64,000 nt of DNA from Palsa-504 sp963742795 (GCA_963742795.1 CAVUNL010000008.1:350006-414005); one strand, 5' to 3'. Shown: positions 1-9,130, numbered from the stretch's first letter. Translations and numbers: made by a program. Notes: generated by a model not told the origin, from the letters alone.

Positions 1-2
1 GT

Positions 3-473
3 TCGAGCGCCTCTACTGCGGGTGGTCAGGCCTGCACGATCAACCACCAGCCGACCGCGGCCTACTGCGCTTACCACAGTGAGGACCCGGCCAACGCGGT
101 GTACGCGAACCTGGCCTACCCGATCTACCAGTCCCCAGTGGGATTCACGTGCGGCAGCGATGCCCGGTTCCCCGTGGTCGAGTCGCCGAACGGTAACCGC
201 GACGCCGACACCGAGGTCAGTCCTACGAGCCATGAGATCAGTGAGGCGATTACCGACCCGGACGTCCAGACCGGCTGGTACGACTCCAGCGGCTTCGAGA
301 TCGGCGACGAGTGCGCCTACATCTACGGTGCGACGGGCGGCCGGCCCGGCGCGCTGTACAACCAGACGTTCTTCGGCCTGCACTTCCTGACCCAGCAGGA
401 AGCCAGCAACAACGTCTTCAACGCAAGCGGCGGTAAGGCTGACTGCGTGGATAGCCAACGGGCCGAGTCCTGA
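3..473 (+). CDS. EXORDIUM-like secreted protein, C-terminal part (5' end outside window)
   Basis: The reading frame is open from the window edge, so the N-terminus is missing. The visible 156 residues contain SHEISEAITDP, which resembles the HE..E..T(D/N)P motif of phosphate-induced/EXORDIUM-like proteins and related putative metalloprotease folds. A conserved end follows (WYDSSGFEIGDECAYIYG, then NNVFNASGGKADC). Several cysteines suit an extracytoplasmic protein. The last third is repeated as a broken copy at 27759-27944, which shows that this tail exists elsewhere in the genome. Family assignment rests on the motif only; the enzymatic activity is unknown. Confidence 0.6.
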   Translation, partial: SSASTAGGQACTINHQPTAAYCAYHSEDPANAVYANLAYPIYQSPVGFTCGSDARFPVVESPNGNRDADTEVSPTSHEISEAITDPDVQTGWYDSSGFEIGDECAYIYGATGGRPGALYNQTFFGLHFLTQQEASNNVFNASGGKADCVDSQRAES

Positions 474-532
474 TCGCTCGTGGGCTTTACCCTATAGAGC
501 CTGTTACGCGATAAGCGCCAGGCGGGTAAGAG

Positions 533-582
533 GCTGGGGCGCGGTCCGGGAGCAATCCCGGAACCGCGCCCCAGCTTTGTTT
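533..582. terminator. Strong hairpin terminator between convergent genes
   Basis: A 19-nt arm (533-551) pairs with 556-575 across a 4-nt loop with a single bulged A, followed by TTTGTTT. It sits between the end of the EXORDIUM-like gene and the end of the minus-strand gene at 616-1044, so it could serve both strands. A near-identical hairpin follows the related gene fragment at 28064-28109. Confidence 0.8.
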
Positions 583-615
583 ACGGTCAGCCCCGCGGTG
601 CAAACGGCCCGAGAA

Positions 616-1044
616 TCACGTCCGCACCGTGACGACCTTGAACGAGCCGTTAGCGTGATCCCGGAGCGGCCCCTCGCCGGTGAACCGGTACAACGGCCAG
701 CCGTTGAACGTGACCTGGCCGTTGATAGTGCCGAACTTCCCGCGGATCTTGACCCCGCGCGCCAGCACCGGGATGCCGCGCACCGCCGGCCAGACGGCCG
801 CGCAGGGCCCGGTGCAGGTGCCTGGCTTACCCCGCGTGTCGCCGGTGAAGGTGTACACCATCAGGTCCCGGCCCGCTACCAGCACCAGACCTCGGACGCC
901 ATGGACATGCTGCGCCCCGAACATGACCGCGATGTTGGGGACCGGCCGCGGCGCGCCGAACGCCGGCGACGCGCCCCACAAGGACCCCGCCAGCAGCGCC
1001 GCTGACGCCACGCCCAGCCCAACCGCACGCAAACCACCACGCAT
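616..1044 (-). CDS. Secreted repeat protein of the COG4315/Lipoprotein_15 type
   Basis: A 142-residue protein with an N-terminal signal peptide: a basic start, then a hydrophobic run ending at about residue 30 (SPAFGAP). The mature part has two copies of the family repeat. The first contains LMVYTFTGD, TCTGPCAAVWP and is followed by a GKFGTINGQVTFNGWPLYRF segment. Family members are small exported proteins of unknown role, often about 120-180 aa. The start at 1044 was chosen because GAAAGGGGAGCC lies just upstream; an in-frame ATG at 1098 lacks such a site. No lipobox cysteine is evident, so it is probably secreted rather than lipid-anchored. Confidence 0.75.
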   Translation of the reverse strand: MRGGLRAVGLGVASAALLAGSLWGASPAFGAPRPVPNIAVMFGAQHVHGVRGLVLVAGRDLMVYTFTGDTRGKPGTCTGPCAAVWPAVRGIPVLARGVKIRGKFGTINGQVTFNGWPLYRFTGEGPLRDHANGSFKVVTVRT

Positions 1045-1130
1045 GACCGGCTCCCCTTTCGTCACCTGGCTTCCGGTAATGTCCATTCCTCTCCGCAACA
1101 GGATAAGGGTCGCCGGACCGAATGTTCTGA

Positions 1131-1322
1131 ATTCCTTCTAGCCGCCGTCCGTCCGGGCGATGGCCGCCGGCGCCCACCCCATCGGCCCGCGCCCTGCGAC
1201 TGTTCACCGCTATCGGCCTGACCGGGCTGGCGGTCCTGGCCCTGGGGGTGGGAGCGGCGGTGGAGAACCTCAACGGGGGCATCCGCGCCGGCCGGGACGT
1301 TCCGCTTTCGCAACCGGCCTGA
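1131..1322 (+). pseudogene. Possible C-terminal fragment of a small membrane protein
   Basis: An open frame without a usable ATG or GTG start reads through one hydrophobic segment (LRLFTAIGLTGLAVLALGVG) and a short polar tail before a stop. It lies between two real genes and looks like the end of a membrane protein whose 5' part is lost. No family is recognised. Confidence 0.25.
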
Positions 1323-1358
1323 GACCCCGATCCTGCCGGGCCGGCGCAACATGGATAC

Positions 1359-1667
1359 ATGCGCGTACGCATCACCGCGGCAGTCGTCGCCTGCCTGGCT
1401 GCCGCCGCCGTGAGCGGATGCACCCAGCCCACCGAGACGTGCGCAGTCGCGGATTACGGCGGCGGAGGCACGAGCGGTTACCAGACCCCGCAACAGGCGC
1501 TGCGGTCGGTGCTCGCCCAGCATGAGCCAGGGCTATCGGAAACGGGGTGGAAGCTGACCGGGCGCGGCGCCGATGCCGTCGCCTTCGCCTCCGGTAACGA
1601 CAGCGTGGACGTAGTGAAGAACAAGGCCGGCAAGTGGAACGTGGGAGGGGTCACCGTATGCACGTGA
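1359..1667 (+). CDS. Small putative lipoprotein
   Basis: A 102-aa protein beginning MRVR followed by an alanine-rich hydrophobic stretch and the lipobox-like AVSGC at about residues 17-21, so export and lipid modification of the cysteine are expected. The remaining 80 residues are polar and end in a cysteine. They contain the segment DSVDVVKNKAGKWNVGGVTVC, which has the look of a compact beta-rich domain. No known family is recognised. The gene is convergent with the PPK2 gene and only 10 bp separate them. Confidence 0.6.
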   Translation: MRVRITAAVVACLAAAAVSGCTQPTETCAVADYGGGGTSGYQTPQQALRSVLAQHEPGLSETGWKLTGRGADAVAFASGNDSVDVVKNKAGKWNVGGVTVCT

Positions 1668-1677
1668 CGCAATCGCG

Positions 1678-2565
1678 TCACGTCTCGGCCGCGAGCTCCC
1701 CCCTGACCTGCGCCATCTCATCCCGCACGGCAGGATCGGGATCTGGGTACCGGGGGTTGATCGCATCCAGCGCGGTGACCAGGACCGCGGCGGTGGCCAG
1801 CCGGGTGAACCACTTGTGGTCGGCCGGCACCACGTACCACGGGGCCCACTCGGTGCTGGTGTGACTCAGCATCTCCCCGAACGCCCGCTGGTAGTCGTCC
1901 CAGTAGTGCCGCTCCTTGACGTCGCTGGGGGAGAACTTCCAGTTCTTCTCCGGGTGGTCGATGCGCTTGAGGAACCGCCTGGCCTGCTCCTGCTTGGATA
2001 GGTTCAGCATGACCTTGACCACGTGGATGCCGTTGTCGACCAGGTAGTGCTCCCAGTCGTTGATCTCCCGGTACCGCCGGGCCCAGATGCCATCGGAAAC
2101 AGCGGGTATCCGCTCGGCAGCGAGCAGGGCAGGGTGCACCCGGACGACGAGCACCTCCTCGTAGTGGGACCGGTTGAAGATGCCGATCCGGCCCCGCCCG
2201 GGCAGGGCGCGCTGGCACCGCCAGAGGAAGTCGTGGTCCAGCTCCTCGGCCGAGGGCTGCTTGAACGACCGGACCTCCACCGCCTGCGGGTTGACCCCGC
2301 TCATCACGTGCTTGATCGTGCCGTCCTTGCCCGCCGCGTCGATGCCCTGCAGCACCAGCAGCACGCCGAACGTCTCCTGGGCCGCCAGCCGGTCCTGGTA
2401 GTCGGACAGCAGTTCCACACTCTGGGCCAGCAGCCCAGCAGCCTGCGGCCGGGTCACCGGGCCGGTGTAGCCCGGGTCGTGGTCGCGGTTCAGCTTGACC
2501 TCGCTGCCCGGCGGGACGCGCAGCGGTGCGATGAGGTCGGTCATGAAGCGAAGGCGCTTGTCCAT
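1678..2565 (-). CDS. Polyphosphate kinase 2 family protein
   Basis: A 295-aa protein of PPK2 size. The Walker A loop GIDAAGKDGTIKH sits at about residue 74, and the Walker B/lid region FNRSHYEEVLVVRVHP follows at about residue 127. The lid arginine-rich segment ARRFLKRIDHPEKNWKFS and the downstream DDYQ and WYVVPAD motifs are typical of class I PPK2 enzymes. These phosphorylate nucleoside diphosphates (or monophosphates) from polyphosphate in the cytosol. The gene starts 1 bp after the stop of the upstream PrsW-like gene, so the two are probably cotranscribed and translationally coupled. ATG at 2544 is an alternative start. Confidence 0.9.
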   Translation of the reverse strand: MDKRLRFMTDLIAPLRVPPGSEVKLNRDHDPGYTGPVTRPQAAGLLAQSVELLSDYQDRLAAQETFGVLLVLQGIDAAGKDGTIKHVMSGVNPQAVEVRSFKQPSAEELDHDFLWRCQRALPGRGRIGIFNRSHYEEVLVVRVHPALLAAERIPAVSDGIWARRYREINDWEHYLVDNGIHVVKVMLNLSKQEQARRFLKRIDHPEKNWKFSPSDVKERHYWDDYQRAFGEMLSHTSTEWAPWYVVPADHKWFTRLATAAVLVTALDAINPRYPDPDPAVRDEMAQVRGELAAET

Positions 2566-2566
2566 G

Positions 2567-3640
2567 TCAGTGCACCCACCACGGCCGGCCCGCGCCCACC
2601 GCCGGAGGATGCCCCGCCGCGGCATGCCGCGCCGGGGGATGCGCCTCCCGCGGATGCGCCGCCGACGGCCAGATCGGCGGGGCGGGCTCGTCCCCGCGCG
2701 ACCCGACCTTCGCGTAGCCGAGGAACAGCACCCCGCTGACCAGGGTGACCACGATCCACAGAGGGTGACCGTTGACCCGGCTCCAGTCGTTGAGCCCGTG
2801 CAGGATCGCCGCCGCGGCCAGCCCGATCCAGCCCACCGCGTACCACCGGTAGCGCCCGGTAACCGCCAGCCCGATGAAGTAGCCGGTCAGCCCGGCCCAG
2901 CAGGCGTGGCTGATCGGATCGGTGATGAACCGCCAGACGAAGTCCAGGATGAAGTACCGCACCGGCTCGATCAGCACGACGAACAGCGAGTCCGGCGCGG
3001 AATGCCCGGCCAGGATCAGCTGCTGGATCGCGGGCAGGGCCGCCTTCACGGTCTGGTAGAACTGCTCCACCCCGTTGACCGTGAAGTAGTGCACCACCTC
3101 GCTGGCCCCGAACACCAGCCCGCTCACCGCGCCGAGGAACAGGTAGTCCCGCGGCTCCATGTCGTGCTGCCGCCAGAGCTGGTAGATCAGCGCGACGGCC
3201 AGCACCGGTATGGCCTTGGCCAGCTCCTCCGGCAGGCCGACGCTGTAGATGCTCGGTCCCAGGCCCGCGGTGCTGGCGTGCAGGTCGACCTCCAGCGTAA
3301 CCGCGAGCGGCACCTGCGTGGCCAGCGCGATCGCCGTGACCAGCACGAGCATCGTCCTGGACACGTGCTCCGGCCGGACGATGACGCCGAGCAGCAGCAG
3401 CCAGGCCACCGCGAAGTACGCCGCGAAGATCCACGCTACGTGGTCGAAGGTGGCCTGGCTCGGGTTCAGGCCCAAGATGAGCAGCGCGATCGACGGCACG
3501 CAGATCAGCGTCAGGAACAGCAGCACCGGCCAGCTGCGCAGCGAATGGTGCCGGATCCAGTCGCCGATCGGGAGCAGGTCGTTGACCTGTCCGGCGCTCG
3601 GCCCTCGGGCGGGCGGGACCGACGTGCCAGCAGGCGTCAT
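2567..3640 (-). CDS. PrsW-family intramembrane metalloprotease
   Basis: A 357-aa integral membrane protein with about 8-9 hydrophobic segments. The PrsW signature is present: EELAKAIP (ExxK-type glutamates), FGASEVVHYF, and HGLND in a later segment. PrsW (CPBP/Abi-superfamily) proteases cleave anti-sigma factors at the membrane in Bacillus; the substrate here is unknown. The last about 45 residues are rich in Pro, His and Ala and look like an unstructured cytosolic tail encoded by the DNA leading into the PPK2 start. It is the first gene of a probable two-gene operon with the PPK2 gene. Confidence 0.85.
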   Translation of the reverse strand: MTPAGTSVPPARGPSAGQVNDLLPIGDWIRHHSLRSWPVLLFLTLICVPSIALLILGLNPSQATFDHVAWIFAAYFAVAWLLLLGVIVRPEHVSRTMLVLVTAIALATQVPLAVTLEVDLHASTAGLGPSIYSVGLPEELAKAIPVLAVALIYQLWRQHDMEPRDYLFLGAVSGLVFGASEVVHYFTVNGVEQFYQTVKAALPAIQQLILAGHSAPDSLFVVLIEPVRYFILDFVWRFITDPISHACWAGLTGYFIGLAVTGRYRWYAVGWIGLAAAAILHGLNDWSRVNGHPLWIVVTLVSGVLFLGYAKVGSRGDEPAPPIWPSAAHPREAHPPARHAAAGHPPAVGAGRPWWVH

Positions 3641-3703
3641 GGTCTTCTCCTAGCGCTCGCGTCTTCCTGCCATCCTGACATTCCGCGCCCTAAGCTGAAC
3701 CCC

Positions 3704-4471
3704 ATGTGGAATTCCTTCCGTACCGACGCCCGCACCGGCCTGATCGCCGAGGTGATCACCATGCCCGGCGGCAACGGGGACGAGATCCACGCCTGGTTCG
3801 CCCGGCCCACCGGCGACGCGCCGGCCCCGGGGATCGTGGCCGTGCACCACCTGCCCGGCTGGGATGAGTTCTACCGGGAGTTCTGCGAGCGGCTCGCGCG
3901 CCACGGGTACAGCGTGCTCTGCCCCGACCTGTACTGCCGCTACGGTCACGGAACCCCCGACGACGTCGCAGCCACGGTCCGGGCCGAGGGCGGCGTCCCC
4001 GACGACAGCGTGGTGGCCGACTGCGCGGCCGCGCTCGGCTGGCTCAGGGCCCTGCCCACGAGCAACGGCAAGGCCGGCATCATCGGCACCTGCTCGGGCG
4101 GGCGGCACGCGCTGCTGACCGCTTCCCGGGTGCAGGGTTTCGACGCGGTCGCCGACCTGTGGGGCGGGGGAGTGGTCATGGCCCCCGAGGACCTGTCCCC
4201 GGCCCGCCCGGTCGCGCCCATCGACCTCACCGCCGACCTGTCCGCCCCGCTGCTCGGCCTGTTCGGCAACGACGACTCCCATCCCTCGCCGGCCCAGGTC
4301 GACCTGCACGAGGCGGAGCTCGTGCGGTACGGCAAAGACTTCGAGTTCGTCCGGTACGACGAGGCCGGCCACGCCTTCTTTTATTACCAGGCCCCGATGT
4401 ACCGCCCCGAGCAGGCCATGGACGGCTGGGAGAAGGTCTTCAGCTTCTTCGGCGACCGTCTTTCAATCTGA
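3704..4471 (+). CDS. Dienelactone hydrolase family protein
   Basis: A 255-aa alpha/beta hydrolase. The nucleophile elbow is GTCSGG, with Cys as nucleophile as in dienelactone hydrolases. The acid is probably the Asp in FGNDDSHPS and the histidine is in DEAGHAFFYY. Family members hydrolyse dienelactones from aromatic ring cleavage or other small esters in the cytosol. The ATG at 3704 matches the family N-terminus, although the frame is open about 1.2 kb upstream as the antisense shadow of the PrsW and PPK2 genes. The gene end overlaps the convergent SDR gene by 9 bp. Confidence 0.88.
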   Translation: MWNSFRTDARTGLIAEVITMPGGNGDEIHAWFARPTGDAPAPGIVAVHHLPGWDEFYREFCERLARHGYSVLCPDLYCRYGHGTPDDVAATVRAEGGVPDDSVVADCAAALGWLRALPTSNGKAGIIGTCSGGRHALLTASRVQGFDAVADLWGGGVVMAPEDLSPARPVAPIDLTADLSAPLLGLFGNDDSHPSPAQVDLHEAELVRYGKDFEFVRYDEAGHAFFYYQAPMYRPEQAMDGWEKVFSFFGDRLSI

Positions 4472-5173
4472 GGCCGACGCGGCGAGCTGCCGCTCGAGCG
4501 CCTTGGTCGCGCCGTTGCGCCAGCTGTCGGCCACCGCGGCGGACATCGGATCGGGGAAGATTTCCTCCTCCTCGTGCTGCACCCCGTCGAAGATGGCGCG
4601 CGCGACGGAGGCCGCGGAGACCTTCGGGATGTCGTAGCCCCGGGTCATGTCGGTGTCGGTGGGGCCGGTCAGGACCGCGTGCACCCGCACGCCCCGCCCG
4701 GCCAGCAGGGCCCGCAGCGACTGGGTCAGGGAGAACGCGGCCGCCTTGGATACCGAGTAGGCCGGGATGACCGGCATGGGGGCGAAGGCGTTCAGCGACA
4801 GGTTGTTGACGATGGCGCCCCGGGACCGGGTCAGGGCCGGCAGGAAGGCCTGGGTCACCGTGTAGGGGCCGAACAGGTTCACGGCCAGCTGCCGGTCCAG
4901 CGCGGCGCGGTCGCTGAGGTCGTCGTACAGCGCGATGCCGGCGTTGTTGATCAGGATGTCCAGTGCCCCGATGCGCTCCGCGGCCGCCTGGACCTGTGCC
5001 GCGTCGGTGATGTCCATCCGCACCGGCGTGACCCGCGGGTCGGGGTGTTCCAGCGGCCCGCGGGTGCTGGCGTACACCCGGCTGGCCCCCCGGGCCAGGG
5101 CCTCGGTGACCAGGGCCTGCCCGATGCCGCGGTTGGCCCCGGTCACCAGGATGGTCGTGTCGGCGATAATCAT
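4463..5173 (-). CDS. SDR-family NAD(P)-dependent oxidoreductase
   Basis: A 236-aa classical short-chain dehydrogenase. It has the cofactor glycine motif TGANRGIG at residues 10-17, NNAG near residue 76, and the catalytic Ser in NLSLNAF with YSVSK downstream. The length is normal for the family. The Arg after the glycine motif region and DITD favour NADP(H), by inference. The substrate cannot be told. The gene is convergent with, and overlaps, the dienelactone hydrolase gene by 9 bp. Confidence 0.9.
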   Translation of the reverse strand: MIIADTTILVTGANRGIGQALVTEALARGASRVYASTRGPLEHPDPRVTPVRMDITDAAQVQAAAERIGALDILINNAGIALYDDLSDRAALDRQLAVNLFGPYTVTQAFLPALTRSRGAIVNNLSLNAFAPMPVIPAYSVSKAAAFSLTQSLRALLAGRGVRVHAVLTGPTDTDMTRGYDIPKVSAASVARAIFDGVQHEEEEIFPDPMSAAVADSWRNGATKALERQLAASASD

Positions 5174-5258
5174 GTCTGCTGCTCCGTTCGGCTGGTCTTA
5201 GACGGCAGGGTCTAACGGGTTTACCGATACAGACCAGCCGCCCCCGCCGGAATCGCCG

Positions 5259-6104
5259 TCACCGGCAAACTAAGTGCCGCCCGGCCGGCGCCGCCACGTC
5301 GTCGTAGACGCGCACCGCGGCCAGCCGCCCGTCCGGCCCGCGCTCGGAAACCTCGAGTCCCGCCTGCGGCGGCAGGTCGTGCCCACCCCAGCGGACGCAG
5401 TTGTACTCCACGGCGCAGCGCACGCCTTCCTCGGTCACCGCGCACGGCACCCGGACGACCCCGCCCCCCGCGCTGAAGCACTTGGTGAAGTAGGCATGCA
5501 GCTCACCGGGGCCGCGGTGCGTGTACTGCGGGCCGATCGGCTCGCGGAAGTACCCGTCCGGCTCGAACGCCCGCACCACCGCGTCGGCATCGCCGGCTGC
5601 CACCGCGTCCTGGAACTGCCCGACGATTCCGCCGGGGCGACGGTCGGTACCGGGCGCCAGGATGGGCGGCCTGACCTCGTGCCGCCCGATCAGCGGCCAC
5701 TGGCTGCAGTAGGTGCGGAACACCACCGACTGGTCGTCGTGGGATTCGGCGACCACCGCCACCGGCCAGGACACCTCCTGCCCGTCCTGTGTCAGCTGTA
5801 CCACCAGCTCGACCACGGCCTTCCCGTCGGCCGCGGTGGAGGCCACGGTCTGCGTCCGCCGGTTCATCCCGGCCAGCCACAACTCGTTCTGGCTGACGAA
5901 CTGCCGGACATGCCGGTGTCCGCGGACCTCGCCGGCCCGCGGGTCGTAGATCACCACCTCGCGCGGCCAGACCGTCTCCAGGTCCCTGGCGTCGGCCTTG
6001 TTCAGCGCGGCCACGTAGTGCCCGACCGGATCGGCCTGGCCAGCCCGGCGGGTCTGCAGCCGGACCAGCTCGACGGCGCTGCTGAACTCCGGAAACCACG
6101 GCAT
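5259..6104 (-). CDS. Tandem NTF2/SnoaL-like domain protein
   Basis: A 281-aa protein with two similar alpha+beta halves. Each half has the SnoaL-like pattern of a helix-rich start (HYVAALNKADARDLETVWP; then FQDAVAAGDADAVVRAFEPD), a short acidic turn and several beta strands (GRLAAVRVYDDV at the end). Such folds act as small ester hydrolases, isomerases or ligand binders, so the function cannot be set. The start at 6104 is supported by AGAAGGAG about 7 nt upstream; the frame is open for a further 70 codons without a comparable site. It is divergent from the small gene at 6186. Confidence 0.7.
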   Translation of the reverse strand: MPWFPEFSSAVELVRLQTRRAGQADPVGHYVAALNKADARDLETVWPREVVIYDPRAGEVRGHRHVRQFVSQNELWLAGMNRRTQTVASTAADGKAVVELVVQLTQDGQEVSWPVAVVAESHDDQSVVFRTYCSQWPLIGRHEVRPPILAPGTDRRPGGIVGQFQDAVAAGDADAVVRAFEPDGYFREPIGPQYTHRGPGELHAYFTKCFSAGGGVVRVPCAVTEEGVRCAVEYNCVRWGGHDLPPQAGLEVSERGPDGRLAAVRVYDDVAAPAGRHLVCR

Positions 6105-6185
6105 CTCGGCTCCTTCTTCTCCCGCCAGCAGCCTACTCATGCCCCGGCCGCCAGCGAGCCGCCCCGTCTGGGAGAGGCTGGTGCC

Positions 6186-6365
6186 ATGGCATATGACAGG
6201 CAATGGGTTGTCGACGGGCTCCGGCGCCTCGGCTACACCCAGGAAGCCGACGACGCCGAGCAGACGCTGCCAACGCAGATTCCAGACGAAGAGCTCAAGG
6301 CGTTCAGCGACCGGCACGGTATCTCTCGCGACGAGCTGATCAGCCGGATGGGCGGCAGCCCCTGA
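6186..6365 (+). CDS. Small acidic cytosolic protein, 59 aa
   Basis: ATG at 6186 follows GGGAGAGG at suitable spacing. The product is charged and helical in appearance (LRRLGYTQEADDAEQTLP, then PDEELKAFSDRHGIS), with no signal or membrane segment. It ends 7 bp before the convergent NTPase-kinase gene. It resembles short conserved actinobacterial hypotheticals but no family name is recognised. Confidence 0.55.
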   Translation: MAYDRQWVVDGLRRLGYTQEADDAEQTLPTQIPDEELKAFSDRHGISRDELISRMGGSP

Positions 6366-6372
6366 GGCGCGC

Positions 6373-8961
6373 TCAGAGGCCGGCCCGGATGTGACGCAGG
6401 GCGAGCTGCATGTCGGCCGCGGTCGCGAAGCGATCGGCGCTGGCCGGGGCGCACGCCTGGATCAGGAACGCGGCCAGGTCAGAGTTGAGGTCGGGGCGGA
6501 TCGTCCTCGGGTCGATCACCGGCTCGCCGGCCATGGGCATGGCGTTGGGGAACGGGTGGTGACCGTTGCACAGGAGCTGGTAGAGCAGCACGCCGACGGC
6601 GAACAGGTCGGTGGAGACGTCCCAGCGGTCCCGGCCGGCGTCGGGTGGCTGGTACGGGGGCGTACCCGAGTGCGTGCGCACCGGGTCGCCGACCCGGGAG
6701 GCGATGTTGAAGTCGAGCAGTTTGGCTCCGGTGCGGGTGAGGATCACGTTGAGCGGCTTGATATCGCGGTGCACCAGCCCCTTGTCCTGCAGTTCCAGCC
6801 ACTCGCGCGACTCGGCTTCCGGCAGGTCCCCTGCGCGGCGCTGGTCGTCGAGCTGCCGCAGGCGCGCCGAGTCAGGGTGAAAGGCGACGAGCGCGTCGAG
6901 CAGGTCGAGGGCGACATCGACCGCTTCCCGGTCGCGGAGGTGCCTGGTCCCGCTGACAAACTCGCTGAGTGGCTCCCCGTCGATGAACTCGGCGATCAGG
7001 TACCACTCGCCGGCCTTGGTCTTGCCGGCCCAGAAGACCTGCACCACGTGCGGATGATGGATCTTGCGCAGGGCGCCGATCTCGCGGCGCACCGCCTGGT
7101 ACCCGGCGGCGCTGTCGAAGAGCTTGAGCGCTCGCTCCTCGCCCTCGACGTCATCGCGCACCCGGTAGACCTTCGAGAAGCCGCCCTGCCCGACGACGTC
7201 CAGGACCTCGAAGCGGTCCTCGATGACGTCGCCGACCGCGTAGTCCGCGGCCTTGCCCCCGGCCGAGGACCGCACCTCGGCCGGGTCGGGTTCCGGGAGC
7301 GCCCGGCTGCCGCTCGAGGACGGCGCCGCGGCCCCGGGCAGATCGACGCGCTCGGCCGAGGTGAACGCCCTGGTGCTTCGCGCGACAGCGGAGTCCGGGT
7401 CCGCCCCCACGTGCCGGATACCCCCGACGGTGTACACCAGGCACGGGTGCAGCACGTACGTGGCCACGTCCGGCGGGAAGTGAAACTCCTCCACGTCGCC
7501 CATGGAGTAGAACCGGCGCCGCCCGGACTCGTCGACGTACCCGAGCAGGCCGTTCTGCCACAGGACCGAGGGCAGGTCGGTCGCCTTCTCGAAGTGCAGA
7601 TCCGCGACTTCCTGCAGGGCCTCGAGATCCGCGCGGGAGAACCGGTCGACGCCGATCAGCCGGACGAAGGAGCGGACGTCCTCCTGCACCCCGCTGATGT
7701 AGGCCTGGGTGCTGGTGAACAGTTCGGAGTAGTCGTGCAGGGCGGCGCCGGCCGGCATCAGGTCCGAGGAGATCTGGTTGGCGCACTGGGCGAGCTGGGA
7801 GTCGCCGAACCGCTTGGCGCAGCGTTGCACCACCCGCTGCAGCGCCGCCGGCGACAGGCCGTCGTGGCCCGCCTGCTTGGTCCTCAGGACCTCCTCGTTC
7901 AGGTCATTGCCGAGCGAGATGATGTCGCGCGGGATCAGCCTGGTGTGGCTGAGCAGGTAGTCCCCGATCGGCCCGTCGCCGTCGGGCCCCGGCCAGTGGC
8001 CGTTGACCCCGAGCCAGTCGCCGATCGCGGGCGGGCCGGTGGCGGCGCGCCGCATCAGCAGGGACGGCGGCAGCCGGGCCAGCTTGCGCTGTAGCAGGTA
8101 GAGCAGCGAGCTGCGGTCCCAGGTCAGGACGCGGATGTGCGGCTCGTTGTAGTACCGCGGCGCATGCTCCGACCGGTACACCGACGACATGACGATGTCG
8201 CGGATGCAGACCACGACGTGCAGGCGGCCGCCCAGCCTGGGGTCCCGGAGCAGCCGCATGACCTGGTAGAACAGCCCCTCCTGGCACTTCAGCCAGTACA
8301 TCGGGGCGTGGCTGAACTCCTCGTCCAGCGCGTCCAGGTAGAAATAGACCGGCTTGCACCGGCCGACCACCTCGCCCAGCAGGTCCTCCAGATCGTCCCA
8401 GAGCGGATCGTCGAGGTACGTCGACAGCTGATGGGCGGTATTCCGCTGGTTGATCATGTCGCGGACCTCGGCGTAGATCGACCGGGGCCGGCGGAAGTCA
8501 TCCAGCAGCCGCGCGTACGGCCCCTGGATCTCCTCGATCTGCTCGTCGCGCAGCTGCTGACGCAACTCCGGACGGGTCAGCAGGTGCGAGGTCAGCGAGC
8601 GCATGATCGCGCGATCCCAGATCTGCATCCACTTCTCGACCAGGACCTGGTCCGAGAACCACTGGCACGCCTTCACCACGACCTCGGTCTTCGGCAGGCT
8701 CTGCTGCGGCGCATCGGCGTAGACCGAGTCCTGATGGGACTGGAAATCCTGCAGCCGCCGCAGGTAGACCGTCTTGCCCGCGCCGAGCTTGCCCACGATG
8801 ACCCGCACCATGGAGTCGTTGGCCCGGGTCGCGAGGTGGCCAAACGCCGGATCGCCGCCGAAGTCGACGAACTCGCTGATCAGATCCTCGATGTCGGCTC
8901 GTGACCCGTCCGGATTGCCAAACGGCCCCACCGGGTCGAGCCGACGCCGCCTGCCGGCCAT
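6373..8961 (-). CDS. P-loop NTPase fused to a C-terminal Ser/Thr protein kinase
   Basis: An 862-aa soluble protein. Residues about 50-330 form a P-loop NTPase: Walker A GKLGAGKT and Walker B VYFYLDALDEE. An ordered middle region of unknown fold follows to about residue 540, then a low-complexity linker. Residues about 585-862 are a eukaryotic-type kinase: GQGGFSKVYRV, the lysine in ALKLF, HRDIKPLN, and DFN in place of the usual DFG, then GTPPYQPPD in place of APE. A charged insert (RRAGDLPEAESREW) precedes HRD. GGGAGGG lies upstream of the ATG. The layout resembles signalling or defence ATPases of the STAND/KAP kind, but no described family is recognised. The VapBC-like pair lies about 170 bp upstream on the same strand. 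Annotation is sure for the two domains and open for function. Confidence 0.85.
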   Translation of the reverse strand: MAGRRRRLDPVGPFGNPDGSRADIEDLISEFVDFGGDPAFGHLATRANDSMVRVIVGKLGAGKTVYLRRLQDFQSHQDSVYADAPQQSLPKTEVVVKACQWFSDQVLVEKWMQIWDRAIMRSLTSHLLTRPELRQQLRDEQIEEIQGPYARLLDDFRRPRSIYAEVRDMINQRNTAHQLSTYLDDPLWDDLEDLLGEVVGRCKPVYFYLDALDEEFSHAPMYWLKCQEGLFYQVMRLLRDPRLGGRLHVVVCIRDIVMSSVYRSEHAPRYYNEPHIRVLTWDRSSLLYLLQRKLARLPPSLLMRRAATGPPAIGDWLGVNGHWPGPDGDGPIGDYLLSHTRLIPRDIISLGNDLNEEVLRTKQAGHDGLSPAALQRVVQRCAKRFGDSQLAQCANQISSDLMPAGAALHDYSELFTSTQAYISGVQEDVRSFVRLIGVDRFSRADLEALQEVADLHFEKATDLPSVLWQNGLLGYVDESGRRRFYSMGDVEEFHFPPDVATYVLHPCLVYTVGGIRHVGADPDSAVARSTRAFTSAERVDLPGAAAPSSSGSRALPEPDPAEVRSSAGGKAADYAVGDVIEDRFEVLDVVGQGGFSKVYRVRDDVEGEERALKLFDSAAGYQAVRREIGALRKIHHPHVVQVFWAGKTKAGEWYLIAEFIDGEPLSEFVSGTRHLRDREAVDVALDLLDALVAFHPDSARLRQLDDQRRAGDLPEAESREWLELQDKGLVHRDIKPLNVILTRTGAKLLDFNIASRVGDPVRTHSGTPPYQPPDAGRDRWDVSTDLFAVGVLLYQLLCNGHHPFPNAMPMAGEPVIDPRTIRPDLNSDLAAFLIQACAPASADRFATAADMQLALRHIRAGL

Positions 8962-9130
8962 CTACCCTCCCAACCCGGATCGTAGCCGCCCACCGGAGCA
9001 AGAGCCAGCAAAGCGCCAGCAACCCCGGCCAGGCCACCGAACCGTGCAAAACGGCCTATCCCGATCAAATGATCGGTGTGCACCGGGCCCGGGATGATAC
9101 GGGTCACCGTCGATTGCGGACAGGTGACCG

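Noticed and set aside
2495..3703. Long plus-strand open frame continuous with the dienelactone hydrolase gene
   Set aside because: It is the antisense of the PrsW-like and PPK2 genes and encodes Arg/Pro/Gln-rich sequence; the hydrolase family start is at 3704.
6391..8094. 567-codon plus-strand open frame
   Set aside because: Antisense shadow of the NTPase-kinase gene caused by high GC at third positions; its translation is low-complexity and has no family features.
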